From: a virus
Length of the DNA stretch: 25,271 nucleotides
Virus record (IMG/VR): IMGVR_UViG_3300042319_001320
Coordinates: 1-25,271 of that record
Reading direction: 5' to 3' (one strand)
A model generated the notes under the pieces. That model was not told the DNA's origin, made no database searches, and worked only from the letters and a program-made list of their open reading frames with translations. This document shows, piece after piece, positions 17,701 to 25,271 of this stretch. Every line of letters begins with the position of its first letter. Within the stretch, counting starts at the first letter, position 1. Both the position numbers and the translations under genes were made by a program.

Positions 17701-20700
17701 TATGTTCTCTGCCTGTTAGAACGTTCTTTTTCTTGAATTTTGGCCATGACCATGTTGGCGATTACCTCAGGAGCAGCGTTGTTGCCATTTATTTCAAAAG
17801 TATAGTAATTATTGGTTCCGCCACCGGAACTAGATGCTGTAGAAACTGGCGTAGATGTTGCTGTGTCGCCCATCTTTCCGGCACCAGGAACAACATGAAG
17901 ATGACGATTAGCCATGGAACCGTGGAACTCAGCAAAGCCTCCATTTGCATGAACAAGCTTTGCGTATTGACCAAGGTTCTGTCCTGTGAGGTCGTAAGCA
18001 GAACCAGTTGCGTGGTCTGAGTTGATTGAACCAAGTGCATAGTCTCTAAGAGAAGAAGTGACTGTTCTTTTTCCTGTCAACTGACCGTTCATGGCGGCGT
18101 GACGGCCCATTGTTTGAGAAAGCTTGCTTGTTGCAGTGTCTCCGATTGCACCGCCGCGAGGGGTTGAAGTGTCTCCAGGCATTAGACGCATATCGTCACC
18201 CGTACCAGTAACCTTTAGTCCGGCCGACCACCATCCCGGTGCGTTGCCGAGAGGAGCCTTAAAGAAGCCATCCATATTGGTGTTAAAGGTGGTGACTGCT
18301 GTTTCTAAGCCTTTTGCAGCCGTAGAAAAATCAGTAGCAGCATCGGCGATTTTGTTAAGCTTGTCTGGGTCTTCGGCAGTAACAGTTACGCCGCTTCCCA
18401 GAAGGCCCTCAAGACCTGTCGTTACGTCTGCCGCGGTTTCTCCACCTATTGCTTTTTTCAGTTTGTTTTGTTCACCACCCTTTGGAACGCTACTGTCTTT
18501 GTCAAAATTTGAAATATTCTCTAATATGCCTGTTAGTTCTTGAGGAGTCTTTCCGGATAGTTTTGCTTCCAAGACACCTGGGGCAACGGTCATTCCTTTA
18601 TCTGCTAATCTTGCACGTATTTGCTCAGCGGCGTTACCTACTGCCCCCTCTTTTATGGCTGCTTGAGACGCTATAACGTCTTTGTCTTGCAGGACAGTTT
18701 TTCCTTGTCCCTCCAATGCCGCGCCTTTTGCAAAAAGACCCCCCGTTTCTCCTTGTCCATACATTTCGTTATAGGACAGATAAGCTTTTGTAGCGTCTCC
18801 ACCATTTACTGCTAGCAGCTGCGCAAATTGCTGCTCCATAGATGCACCAATGGCTTTCGATTTCTCAGCTTTGCTACCTTTGCCACGGAGAACATCACCT
18901 AAACCAGCTATGTTTTGATTAAGAGCGGCTTGACTTTCATCTTTTTCTCTGGTTTCCTTGAAGGGATTTGCTCCGGCAAGAAAATTATCAGTCAGCGCGT
19001 CATTGAGGGCTGCTCCTGTTTTTATAATGCCTGCAGTAAATTTTCCTAAAAGTTCGGTGTATTGTACGGTTGGGTTGTAAAGGTCAACACCCATTGTTTT
19101 AGCCATTTGCTCTAGCTCTGCACCACTCTTACCAGTAGCTCTAGATAACGCATCTATTCTTGCACTGTTTTGTTTATCTATTTCTCCAAGTTGCTTTTGA
19201 ACGGCTGGGTCGGTTTGTTCCAGCAGTGTTCGCAGCGTGCCGGTTGCCTTTTTTTTCTGCGTCTTTCTGTCTTCTTCGCTGACCTTGCTTCCTTCTGCAG
19301 TCTTGTAATACGCCTCAAGGGCTGCTACTGGGTTGGCAAATTCCTGCTTGCCGCCCAACATGTAGCTTCCGCCCGCGCCCGCTATTGCGCCTTCCACGGA
19401 ACCGCGAATACGGCTTTGAGTTTTTGCAAACCCCTTTCCAACCCCAAGCATGGTGGCACTTTTTCCGGCTAAGCTTACGCCTCTCTGAGAAGCTTCATAA
19501 TTTTCCTGGAATTTTGCATTTGCGCTTTTCATGGTTCCCATGTAAAGCTCTCCGAGGCTTTCCATGACTGTCGCTTTAGCCGCAGCAAGTTGAGCTTTAC
19601 CCTTATTTACGGCTCCCATTATTCCGCCGACAAGTAGACCTATTCCGGCACCAATCGCCGCACCATGTGGTCCCAACATTCCGCCAAGAGCCGCTCCACC
19701 AGCAGCACCAGACAGGGCACCTTTCATTGCGCCCTGAGCCTTCATGGCTCCACCTATTCCAGCAACACCGAGTCCAAGCATTGGGTTAATGGTGCCAACA
19801 GTTGCTCCAAGAGCCATGGCTCCACGCATTTCTTCTGGAGCGTATTGACTTGCCATTCCAAGTCCTATTCCTACACCAGCCCTTGCCCCCATACTGTTAT
19901 TGAACTTTTTTGTGCCGGCTCCAAATTTGCTATCATTTCGCAGCATTCTATTGGTTTCGCGAGCTCGATTTAATTTTGCGAACATTCTGCTGCCACGGTT
20001 ACGATTTGTATCGGCGCTGGTGGCTTTTTCGTATCTTTTGTTTATTTCATCACGTTGTTCTTTTGTGTTTTTGTATTCTCCTGTTTCAGGGTCGTATGCA
20101 CCAGATTGTAAAAAAGACATTGCGCCCCTGTAGCCACCCAATGCTCGCGCCCCACCATACTTAACCCTGCTGGCCCCACCTTTAGCAAAGCTTTTTAAAC
20201 GTTTAGCGTCATTACTAATCCCGGTTCCTATCCCAACAGGGCGAGGGTCGTTTTTAAACTCTGCAACTGAACCCTTTTTTGCAAGTATTTGTCTATTGAT
20301 TTCTTCTCTTGTAGATTTCTTGGTTATTCCAGTGACTCCCTTGTCTGCTGCTATTTGATGCAATTCGCGTCTGGAGCGACCGTTGAGAGATTGTTCGGCA
20401 CGAAAACGAGCAGACTTTGCAAGATTAAACTGAGGGTTTGGTTGAGGCTTTCCGTCACGACCCATAATGGTAGGCGACGAATATGGGTCCTTTGGCTGCC
20501 CAAAAGCCGCATAGCCAGCTCCTCGTCCCATTGCTTGTCTTTCCGCAAATCTTTCTGAGTGTCTTGTCTCGAAGTCGCTTCCACGGACCTGTACCTTGCT
20601 ACCGTCTCGGATATTTTGAATAAATCTCCGGTTTGGAGTGTCTCGCATAGCGGCAAATGCTTCTTTATTGGTGCTAGCTTTAAAAACACTTAATTGAGAT

Positions 20701-22493
20701 GACGGACCATAAACAGAAGGTGCAGAAATTTTTCCTAAAGCGCTACTACCAGGATAAACCATGGGAGAAGCGGTACTGCCCGAAGAAACTCTGCGGCCTT
20801 CATTTGTTGTCCCGGCATTCCTTGGACCAGCACCATTATTAATGCTTACGTTGGTAGCGGTTACGTTCATGTTTTGAGTGTGATTTCCAGACTTGGGCAT
20901 TAAGCGGCCCTTGACTCCGGCCAATCCTCTTCCCAAAACAGCAGCACCCATTAGTGGAGCAAGAGCTGCTCCGAGACCGCTTCCAGCTCCAACAGTCATG
21001 ATTCCGGTAAGAACTTTAAACACCTGATTAAGACCCGCCAAAAGGTCGTTTATAAATGGAGCCATCTGGGCAAAGTTTTTCTTGAGACCCATAAAGTATT
21101 CGGAAAGGGTGTCGATGATGTCTGCTATGCGTTGACCGAACTCTTCAACAAAAAAACTATTTTCTTCCAGGAGGTCCTTGAAAAGCGTAAGGTTTTGAGC
21201 GCCCCCCTTGATGGAATCCCATACCGGGTCCAAGGCCTTATACAGAACCTTTGCTCCGTCGATGAGCGGACGTGTTGCATCTAGAACAAGATTCCAACCA
21301 CGTTTGAATTTGGTATACCAATCACCGATTCTGTCAAACATGCCAATTGCGGCAGGTAGGTATTCGCGAATCATTTTTACTAGCCAGCCAGATGCTTTTT
21401 CTATAGCGCTTGCAAAGTTATTTATGCCTTCCTCTGCACCAAAGCTGTACTGAATTGCAGCAAAAACACGCATTAAGTCAGTTCTGACTTTGTCAAATAC
21501 GCGAGCGAATGCAACTTTTAACGGCTCAAGAAACTGGTCACCAAAATCTGCGAACTCACCACGTAGACGAGTGAAGTACCCTTTCATTTGGCTAATCAAA
21601 GTATTGTTCACTGCGTCAAACTGACCAGAAACTCCACCCTTCTTAGCAAGGTCTCCGGACATCAGAAGTTCTTGGAATTGTTTCTTGGTCTTGACGTTTG
21701 CCTTTTTTAAGGCGGATTCCATTTCTGGACCTAGTTTTTTTGCCTCAGTTATGACGTCACTGATGTTTTTCTTTTTGTCAGAAAGTGCGGCTATAACTAT
21801 AGATACTTGCTCAAGCCCTTTAGCTGGGTCTTGACCTGCCGAACCAAAGTCCATCAAAGCTTTGATTGCTCCACCGCTTTGGTTTATTTGTCCGGTGTTC
21901 ATTGACTTCGACATATTTCCATATGCCTTGTTGAGTGCTTCTATTCCGAGACTGGACAAAGCCGCGTCGGCTTGTAGGTTTCTCATCGCCATGCGAGTCT
22001 GATTCATTGCTGACCCAAAAGCTGGAGCACCTTTGCCTCTATAGGCGTATATTGCTGCTTGCTGTTCTCGTATTGCCGCTGAGGCTGCAGATATTGCAAC
22101 GACCACCCCCGCCGCGCCCGCCGAAAGCATCTGCATGGCACCCCTGTAGGCTTTAACTAGAAATTGTCCTGCAGCAAATAATGCGTGAATACCAATCATT
22201 GTTGCGCCAAGTATTGCCATTTCAGCAACAACACCCTTGACGGACATTCCCAGGAACTTGGTCAGGCCTTTGCCTGCCATCTTTGCGCCTTTATCTATAA
22301 AGTCAAAGCTTCTCTTCCAGCCATTAGTGACGCTTTTTAAGCTTTTGTTTGTACTGTTGGCAAATTTGTCTGTTCTGCCGCTAGAAAGCTTGTCTAGTCT
22401 TTTGTGTAAAACTGCAATTTCCGCAATTGCACGGCGAATTTCACCAGTTTGGGCATCAAATTTAATTTTTACATTAATATTTTCGTCTGCCAT
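17700..22493 (-). CDS. Tail tape measure protein with C-terminal M15-like peptidase domain
   Basis: At 1597 residues it is the longest gene in the window and lies directly after the chaperone pair, as tape measures do. Residues about 81-140 are strongly hydrophobic (MAILGATMIGIHALFAAGQF onward). A further small-residue hydrophobic block lies near 490-525, and a Gly/Ala-rich one at about 867-964. The rest is largely helical, as expected for a ruler inside the tube. Residues about 1470-1540 resemble an M15-type peptidase: SDHATGSAYDL gives His1494-x6-Asp1501, and RHLHVVPG gives His1531 and His1533, a candidate zinc site. The C-terminus after the domain (YYTFEINGNNAAPEVIANMV, then KERSNRQRT) has the usual tape measure ending. 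The domain could cut peptidoglycan during DNA entry. Expected tail length, at about 0.15 nm per residue, is near 240 nm (inference). Confidence 0.93.
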   Translation of the reverse strand: MADENINVKIKFDAQTGEIRRAIAEIAVLHKRLDKLSSGRTDKFANSTNKSLKSVTNGWKRSFDFIDKGAKMAGKGLTKFLGMSVKGVVAEMAILGATMIGIHALFAAGQFLVKAYRGAMQMLSAGAAGVVVAISAASAAIREQQAAIYAYRGKGAPAFGSAMNQTRMAMRNLQADAALSSLGIEALNKAYGNMSKSMNTGQINQSGGAIKALMDFGSAGQDPAKGLEQVSIVIAALSDKKKNISDVITEAKKLGPEMESALKKANVKTKKQFQELLMSGDLAKKGGVSGQFDAVNNTLISQMKGYFTRLRGEFADFGDQFLEPLKVAFARVFDKVRTDLMRVFAAIQYSFGAEEGINNFASAIEKASGWLVKMIREYLPAAIGMFDRIGDWYTKFKRGWNLVLDATRPLIDGAKVLYKALDPVWDSIKGGAQNLTLFKDLLEENSFFVEEFGQRIADIIDTLSEYFMGLKKNFAQMAPFINDLLAGLNQVFKVLTGIMTVGAGSGLGAALAPLMGAAVLGRGLAGVKGRLMPKSGNHTQNMNVTATNVSINNGAGPRNAGTTNEGRRVSSGSTASPMVYPGSSALGKISAPSVYGPSSQLSVFKASTNKEAFAAMRDTPNRRFIQNIRDGSKVQVRGSDFETRHSERFAERQAMGRGAGYAAFGQPKDPYSSPTIMGRDGKPQPNPQFNLAKSARFRAEQSLNGRSRRELHQIAADKGVTGITKKSTREEINRQILAKKGSVAEFKNDPRPVGIGTGISNDAKRLKSFAKGGASRVKYGGARALGGYRGAMSFLQSGAYDPETGEYKNTKEQRDEINKRYEKATSADTNRNRGSRMFAKLNRARETNRMLRNDSKFGAGTKKFNNSMGARAGVGIGLGMASQYAPEEMRGAMALGATVGTINPMLGLGVAGIGGAMKAQGAMKGALSGAAGGAALGGMLGPHGAAIGAGIGLLVGGIMGAVNKGKAQLAAAKATVMESLGELYMGTMKSANAKFQENYEASQRGVSLAGKSATMLGVGKGFAKTQSRIRGSVEGAIAGAGGSYMLGGKQEFANPVAALEAYYKTAEGSKVSEEDRKTQKKKATGTLRTLLEQTDPAVQKQLGEIDKQNSARIDALSRATGKSGAELEQMAKTMGVDLYNPTVQYTELLGKFTAGIIKTGAALNDALTDNFLAGANPFKETREKDESQAALNQNIAGLGDVLRGKGSKAEKSKAIGASMEQQFAQLLAVNGGDATKAYLSYNEMYGQGETGGLFAKGAALEGQGKTVLQDKDVIASQAAIKEGAVGNAAEQIRARLADKGMTVAPGVLEAKLSGKTPQELTGILENISNFDKDSSVPKGGEQNKLKKAIGGETAADVTTGLEGLLGSGVTVTAEDPDKLNKIADAATDFSTAAKGLETAVTTFNTNMDGFFKAPLGNAPGWWSAGLKVTGTGDDMRLMPGDTSTPRGGAIGDTATSKLSQTMGRHAAMNGQLTGKRTVTSSLRDYALGSINSDHATGSAYDLTGQNLGQYAKLVHANGGFAEFHGSMANRHLHVVPGAGKMGDTATSTPVSTASSSGGGTNNYYTFEINGNNAAPEVIANMVMAKIQEKERSNRQRT

Positions 22494-22560
22494 ATAGCCT
22501 GCCCAAAGTGATTTTTACATCACGTGAGTCTAAGGCGGTCAAGCTATGGGAGCAGTGTCC

Positions 22561-23276
22561 CTAAGTCTTCGACTTGCGCTCTTGCTCTTCGCGGTCGTTA
22601 CTTATTACTTTAGCACAGGCGAGAAGGACCAACCAGTCATTATCGTCAAAGTTCATAAGTTCCAAAGGATTAACGTGGAAAAGTTCTCCGAGTCTTGCTG
22701 CGGAGATGACTACGGAATCTTCAACTAGTTCGTCGAAGATTCCTTCGTAGGGTCCACCGCGGCAACAGTATCTGAATATCCAGCGGCGTCCAGGATTGCC
22801 AAAGCGGCTGATTCTATATGAGGGTCAACACCAAACATGGCACGCACGGCGTCTGGAACTGGACGGGTAGTGTCTGTCATTTCCAAAACCAACGGGTGAG
22901 CAAAGTTTAGGTTATTGCCACTCTCGTCATAGATTTCTTCATCGTCCATACAGATGCCTATGGTCGTATTACCAATAACCAGGCAGGCAAATTTGGTGGC
23001 ATCAAGACCATTTCGTGAGTCTTCGCCAGCAGATTTTCTCCAGTTTTTCATCTGTGACTGAGTAATGTTTGGGCTGACCTTAATGCTCACGCCATCACGT
23101 TCTGTGACAGGAATATGAACAACAGGGCGTTCAACTTTCTTTCTTACAACAGAACGCAAACGGTCAAGTTGTGTCTCTTCTTTTACAGAAGAAGTAAGTC
23201 CATCGCGCTGAACAGCCTTTTTGCTGCTCTTAACGTCGTCGGAGTCTTCGGTCGTGTACAGGGGATTATCGCTCAT
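22561..23276 (-). CDS. Frameshifted tail assembly chaperone (G-T type fusion)
   Basis: A -1 shift near the end of the 183-residue chaperone joins it to a 60-codon frame with no start codon of its own, ending at the TAG 22561-22563. The extension begins GIFDELVEDSVVISAARLGE and contains DNDWLVLLACAKVISNDRE, a helical, acidic pattern typical of the T part of lambda-type G/GT chaperones. The -1 frame is open only after a TGA at the VDP-HIE region upstream, which limits the slip window. If the slip occurs at CCT (Pro176), the fusion has 238 residues. No ATG, GTG or TTG lies early in the extension, so reinitiation cannot make it. In this family G and G-T bind the tape measure before tube assembly; gene order tube, chaperone, tape measure fits. 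The exact slip base is inferred. Confidence 0.8.
22714..22755 (-). promoter_or_regulatory. Programmed -1 frameshift signal: slip site GGACCCT plus 12-bp hairpin
   Basis: GGACCCT (22755 to 22749, read as G GAC CCT) is followed by five bases (ACGAA) and then a hairpin. The arms GGAATCTTCGAC (22743-22732) and GTTGAAGATTCC (22725-22714) pair over 12 bp with a single G-U, around a six-base GAACTA loop. The zero-frame stop TAG spans the loop and the 3' arm. A slip at CCT re-pairs Pro-tRNA perfectly on CCC; the preceding Asp codon re-pairs poorly, so the site is not a canonical X-XXY-YYZ. Confidence 0.65.
22725..23276 (-). CDS. Tail assembly chaperone, short (G-type) product
   Basis: A 183-residue acidic protein between tail tube and tape measure, the standard place for the G chaperone. 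The N-terminal 60 residues are charged and probably disordered (TTEDSDDVKSSKKAVQRDG). The middle has SQMKNWRKSAGEDSRNGLDA and a beta stretch FACLVIGNTTIGICMDDEEI. The C-terminus, AMFGVDPHIESAALAILDAA, ends with KESSTN. Normal termination at the TAG 22725-22727 gives this product; a minority of ribosomes should shift into the -1 frame (see the entry at 22561). The start ATG has no clear Shine-Dalgarno. An ATG 22 bases upstream is out of frame. In known systems G is made in large excess over G-T. Confidence 0.85.
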   Translation of the reverse strand: MSDNPLYTTEDSDDVKSSKKAVQRDGLTSSVKEETQLDRLRSVVRKKVERPVVHIPVTERDGVSIKVSPNITQSQMKNWRKSAGEDSRNGLDATKFACLVIGNTTIGICMDDEEIYDESGNNLNFAHPLVLEMTDTTRPVPDAVRAMFGVDPHIESAALAILDAAGYSDTVAAVDPTKESSTN

Positions 23277-23324
23277 GCTGAGAAGCTAGCACAGACATAT
23301 TGCCCGGCGTTGCAACTAGCGTAT

Positions 23325-23822
23325 TTAAGCGGCGTCTACGTCTGAGATTGCGAACGTTAATGCAAACGTGGCTGGAGCTCCAGATGACGAGTCACCTTCT
23401 GGCTCGGTCATTCCAACAAGCAGTGCATTTGTGTAAATGCGGTCGTTGGTTGGGTCCTTGATATCGCAGTCGTAAACAGATACTGTAAGGTTGAAGTAGG
23501 CCGTTCCGACAAATCGACGCAAGTCTTTGATTTTGCGTCCAATACCAGCACTTGTAAGTGAGGTATTCATATCGTCATCGTAATGAGCAGTCAGCGTGAT
23601 GTCGCCTATTTCTGAAGGGGCACACAGGACTGTCGGTCTAGACTTTCCGCCTTCGTAGATTTTCTCTACGGATGCTGTTATCTCGCCACCTGAAACCTGA
23701 GCAAAGCGGAATCCTTCCCACTTCGGCAGGTTGGCCTGCACGTTGGTTTGCTGTTTGGCATTATCGCTGAAAGTGCTTGGAACTATTGTTGCCAGTACTT
23801 GTCTTTGCGCTACTTTTGACAT
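23325..23822 (-). CDS. Tail tube protein
   Basis: A 165-residue tube subunit, directly downstream of the sheath gene as in most contractile tails. Features fitting the T4 gp19-like tube fold are LPKWEGFRFAQVSGGEITAS, the KIYEGGKSRPTVLCAPSEI loop, DITLTAHYDDDMNTSLTSAG and the C-terminal beta part (YFNLTVSVYDCDI to ATFALTFAISDVDAA). Its length is normal for the family. It has a strong ribosome site (AGAGGAAG) 8 bases before the ATG and is preceded by 16 bases from the sheath stop. It polymerises into the inner tube through which DNA passes, around the tape measure. A 48-base gap separates it from the chaperone gene. Confidence 0.92.
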   Translation of the reverse strand: MSKVAQRQVLATIVPSTFSDNAKQQTNVQANLPKWEGFRFAQVSGGEITASVEKIYEGGKSRPTVLCAPSEIGDITLTAHYDDDMNTSLTSAGIGRKIKDLRRFVGTAYFNLTVSVYDCDIKDPTNDRIYTNALLVGMTEPEGDSSSGAPATFALTFAISDVDAA

Positions 23823-23838
23823 GGGTAACTTCCTCTGT

Positions 23839-25271
23839 TTAAACCACTGTTGAGGTTAGGTTTGACTTGACAATATCGATTTCGATTCTGTCACCGACGC
23901 TGCTGACGCGAACGCCAACTTTCGCTTTGACCAATCCTTCAGACAACTGCAATGTTGGGTTAAGCGAAGAATCGCACTTCACAACATAACCGTTATCAAG
24001 TTGGCGGCCATTGGCATCAAAAGCTGGGTAAAGAGCCCCAATGCCACGCATGACCGACAAAATTGATATTAATCGCGACTCAATGTTAGCAAAAATAGTA
24101 TTTCTGCCGTCGATGGAACTGAATACAACATCTTCAATAGAACGGTAACACTCTGTAACGATTGTATTTACAACGTCCTGCTGGGTGATGTAGCGGAAGT
24201 TGTCAATGTCAGACGACAGTGAACGTGCACCGTATATTCTTATTGTGTTTTGAATGATTCTGATTGGGTTTACGTTATTGGCATCCAAGTCGTCACCAAC
24301 TGATTTGTTGATGTCAGCACTTAAGCCAACCACGAATCCAGCTGCAGAAATGAGACCAGCTGCAGGAAGGTGTGGGCCAGTTTGGTTGTGAGCAACCGCC
24401 CGCTTGCCGGCAACATATCCCACTGGTGGAATAAATCGAGTAACTCCTGGAACACTAGTTGGAACCTCTACCCATGGGTAGTACAGGGCTGCGTGTTCTG
24501 CACCGTCTTCAGCTTGGAGCGTAAGTGCTGTTGTTTTGACCGTAGCAACAGAGTCGTTTTCTCCAGCGAACAAAAGAGCAATTCTGCTGTATGTATTTGC
24601 ATGCGTAATTAAAGCAGCCGACATTGCGTCGCTGGAATTTTCTGGACAAACTACTGCACCAGAACCAAGAGCGTCATTAAAGAGCCCCAATTTTGATTCA
24701 TAGGCAGATTGGTTAACTAGGTTATTGTTTGATACCCCCGTAGTGAGAGGGGTTAAACCAACAGCGTCCGGGATGAGGGTCGTGCTGTTTACTGTTGCGT
24801 TTACGTATCTTTGGGCTATTGCGCTGAGATTTATTCTTCCCGCTGCCTGGGATGACGTAGACACTGTTCCTGTTGAGTACTTTTGTGCTCCGTCGTACCA
24901 GATGTCAATTTTAAACGTAGTTACCGTAGGCTGAGTGACTACGATTTCAACATCTGCGCTCCATGGGCCCGCTCCGTTTGCGGTAAGAGTGATAACGGGT
25001 TCTGCACTGTCGTAAAGCGTAAGGCTTCCCACTGTCGCAGATGCTCCAACGGCTCTTGCAACGTAAGCCCGTGTACCACCTTCTTCAAAAAATGTTTCTA
25101 GGGTTGAGTGAGTGTAGGTACCGGCTAGGTAGCCTCCAAACACGTCCTCGAACTCTCCCAGGTTTTGGATGAGTACAGGCTCGTCTGAAGGGCCTCTCTC
25201 TGTCAGGCCTACGACAAACAACTGTGACGACTCGCGTACTGTTGTGGTCGAAGGACCGGTTCTTACTGAAG
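23839..25271 (-). CDS. Tail sheath protein, N-terminus cut by the window edge
   Basis: A contractile tail sheath subunit whose reading frame runs off the right end of the window. In the visible part the family pattern LFVVGLTERGPSDEPVLIQN, NLGEFEDVFGGYLAGTYTH and FFEEGGTRAYVARAVGA opens the protein. The later part has SRIALLFAGEN and YYPWVEVPTS, then the conserved region ending PPVGYVAGKRA. The C-terminal domain, with DNGYVVKCDSSLNPTLQLSE and GVRVSSVGDRIEIDIV, is the usual sheath end. The TTG at 25219-25221 is not the true start: 16 further in-frame codons upstream (including RTGPSTTTVRES) read as sheath N-terminus. The sheath contracts around the tube to drive it through the host envelope. 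The tube gene follows after 16 bases. Confidence 0.93.
   Translation of the reverse strand, partial: SVRTGPSTTTVRESSQLFVVGLTERGPSDEPVLIQNLGEFEDVFGGYLAGTYTHSTLETFFEEGGTRAYVARAVGASATVGSLTLYDSAEPVITLTANGAGPWSADVEIVVTQPTVTTFKIDIWYDGAQKYSTGTVSTSSQAAGRINLSAIAQRYVNATVNSTTLIPDAVGLTPLTTGVSNNNLVNQSAYESKLGLFNDALGSGAVVCPENSSDAMSAALITHANTYSRIALLFAGENDSVATVKTTALTLQAEDGAEHAALYYPWVEVPTSVPGVTRFIPPVGYVAGKRAVAHNQTGPHLPAAGLISAAGFVVGLSADINKSVGDDLDANNVNPIRIIQNTIRIYGARSLSSDIDNFRYITQQDVVNTIVTECYRSIEDVVFSSIDGRNTIFANIESRLISILSVMRGIGALYPAFDANGRQLDNGYVVKCDSSLNPTLQLSEGLVKAKVGVRVSSVGDRIEIDIVKSNLTSTVV

Noticed and set aside
22514-22542. Possible minus-strand promoter TTGACC-17-TGTAAA before the tape measure
   Set aside because: Five of six and four of six matches with good spacing, but such matches occur by chance and the genes on both sides are tightly packed in one tail unit. 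No other evidence supports a start here.
22546-22728. Plus-strand 60-residue open frame opposite the gap before the tape measure
   Set aside because: It lies antisense to the chaperone frameshift extension, which has family-like protein sequence, a preceding slip site and a hairpin; the plus-strand reading has none of these.
23839-25221. Sheath gene starting at the TTG at 25221
   Set aside because: The frame stays open to the window edge and the extra codons read as sheath N-terminus, so the gene is simply truncated by the window.
6833-25271. Extracellular contractile injection system instead of a phage
   Set aside because: The G/GT-type chaperone, the long tape measure and the many fibre genes fit a myophage tail; there is no AAA ATPase or toxin cargo gene. 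Capsid genes would lie outside this window, so the alternative is disfavoured rather than excluded.

Overview
The window is part of the virion-structure region of a contractile-tailed (myovirus-type) bacteriophage or closely related prophage. On the minus strand, genes for tail sheath, tail tube, a frameshifted tail assembly chaperone, tape measure, hub, spike, gp25/W-like wedge, baseplate J and a gpI-like protein follow each other in the classic order, almost without gaps. No host housekeeping gene, tRNA, integrase, insertion sequence or CRISPR array is visible. The host cannot be read from the sequence. Two plus-strand genes lack a Shine-Dalgarno and have a -10-like hexamer 6-7 nt before the ATG, and the tape measure carries a peptidoglycan-peptidase-like domain. 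Both fit an actinobacterial or other Gram-positive host, but only weakly.

Layout. Left arm, plus strand, 1-6824: a 5'-truncated small membrane protein, then an adhesin cluster. The cluster holds a collagen-like protein with a glycine-rich tip, an 88-aa protein, a T4 gp12-like collar fibre, a short collagen-like protein, a 119-aa beta-rich protein, a glycine-rich fibre and an unrecognised 231-aa protein. It ends with a GT4-type glycosyltransferase. Right arm, minus strand, 25271-6833 in transcription order: tail sheath (cut by the window edge), tail tube, chaperone with -1 frameshift extension, 1597-aa tape measure, 493-aa baseplate-region protein, gpD/gp27-like hub, spike with OB fold + collagen + C1q-like tip, 100-aa protein, wedge gp25/W, baseplate J, gpI-like protein, small fibre, five-Fn3 protein and a small Cys-rich protein. 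The two arms converge with 8 bp between stop codons at about 6825-6832, where a hairpin may terminate both transcripts.

How it fits together. Tube and sheath polymerise on a length set by the tape measure, which the chaperone pair (G and G-T) holds before assembly. The hub, spike, W, J and I-like proteins build the baseplate. The fibres, collagen rods, Fn3 protein and collar fibre supply host binding. The tape-measure peptidase-like domain could open peptidoglycan during injection. The glycosyltransferase may decorate the Thr-rich collagen rods or the host surface.

Most notable: (i) a chaperone frameshift extension with no start codon of its own, preceded by a 12-bp hairpin five nucleotides after a GGACCCT slip candidate; (ii) a spike in which collagen and a C1q-like head appear to take the place of the needle; (iii) an M15-like metal site near the C-terminus of the tape measure; (iv) three collagen loci sharing the same Gly-X-Y interruptions, close to a glycosyltransferase. 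No stretch longer than 300 bases lacks a gene; the largest gap is 91 bases (1581-1671).
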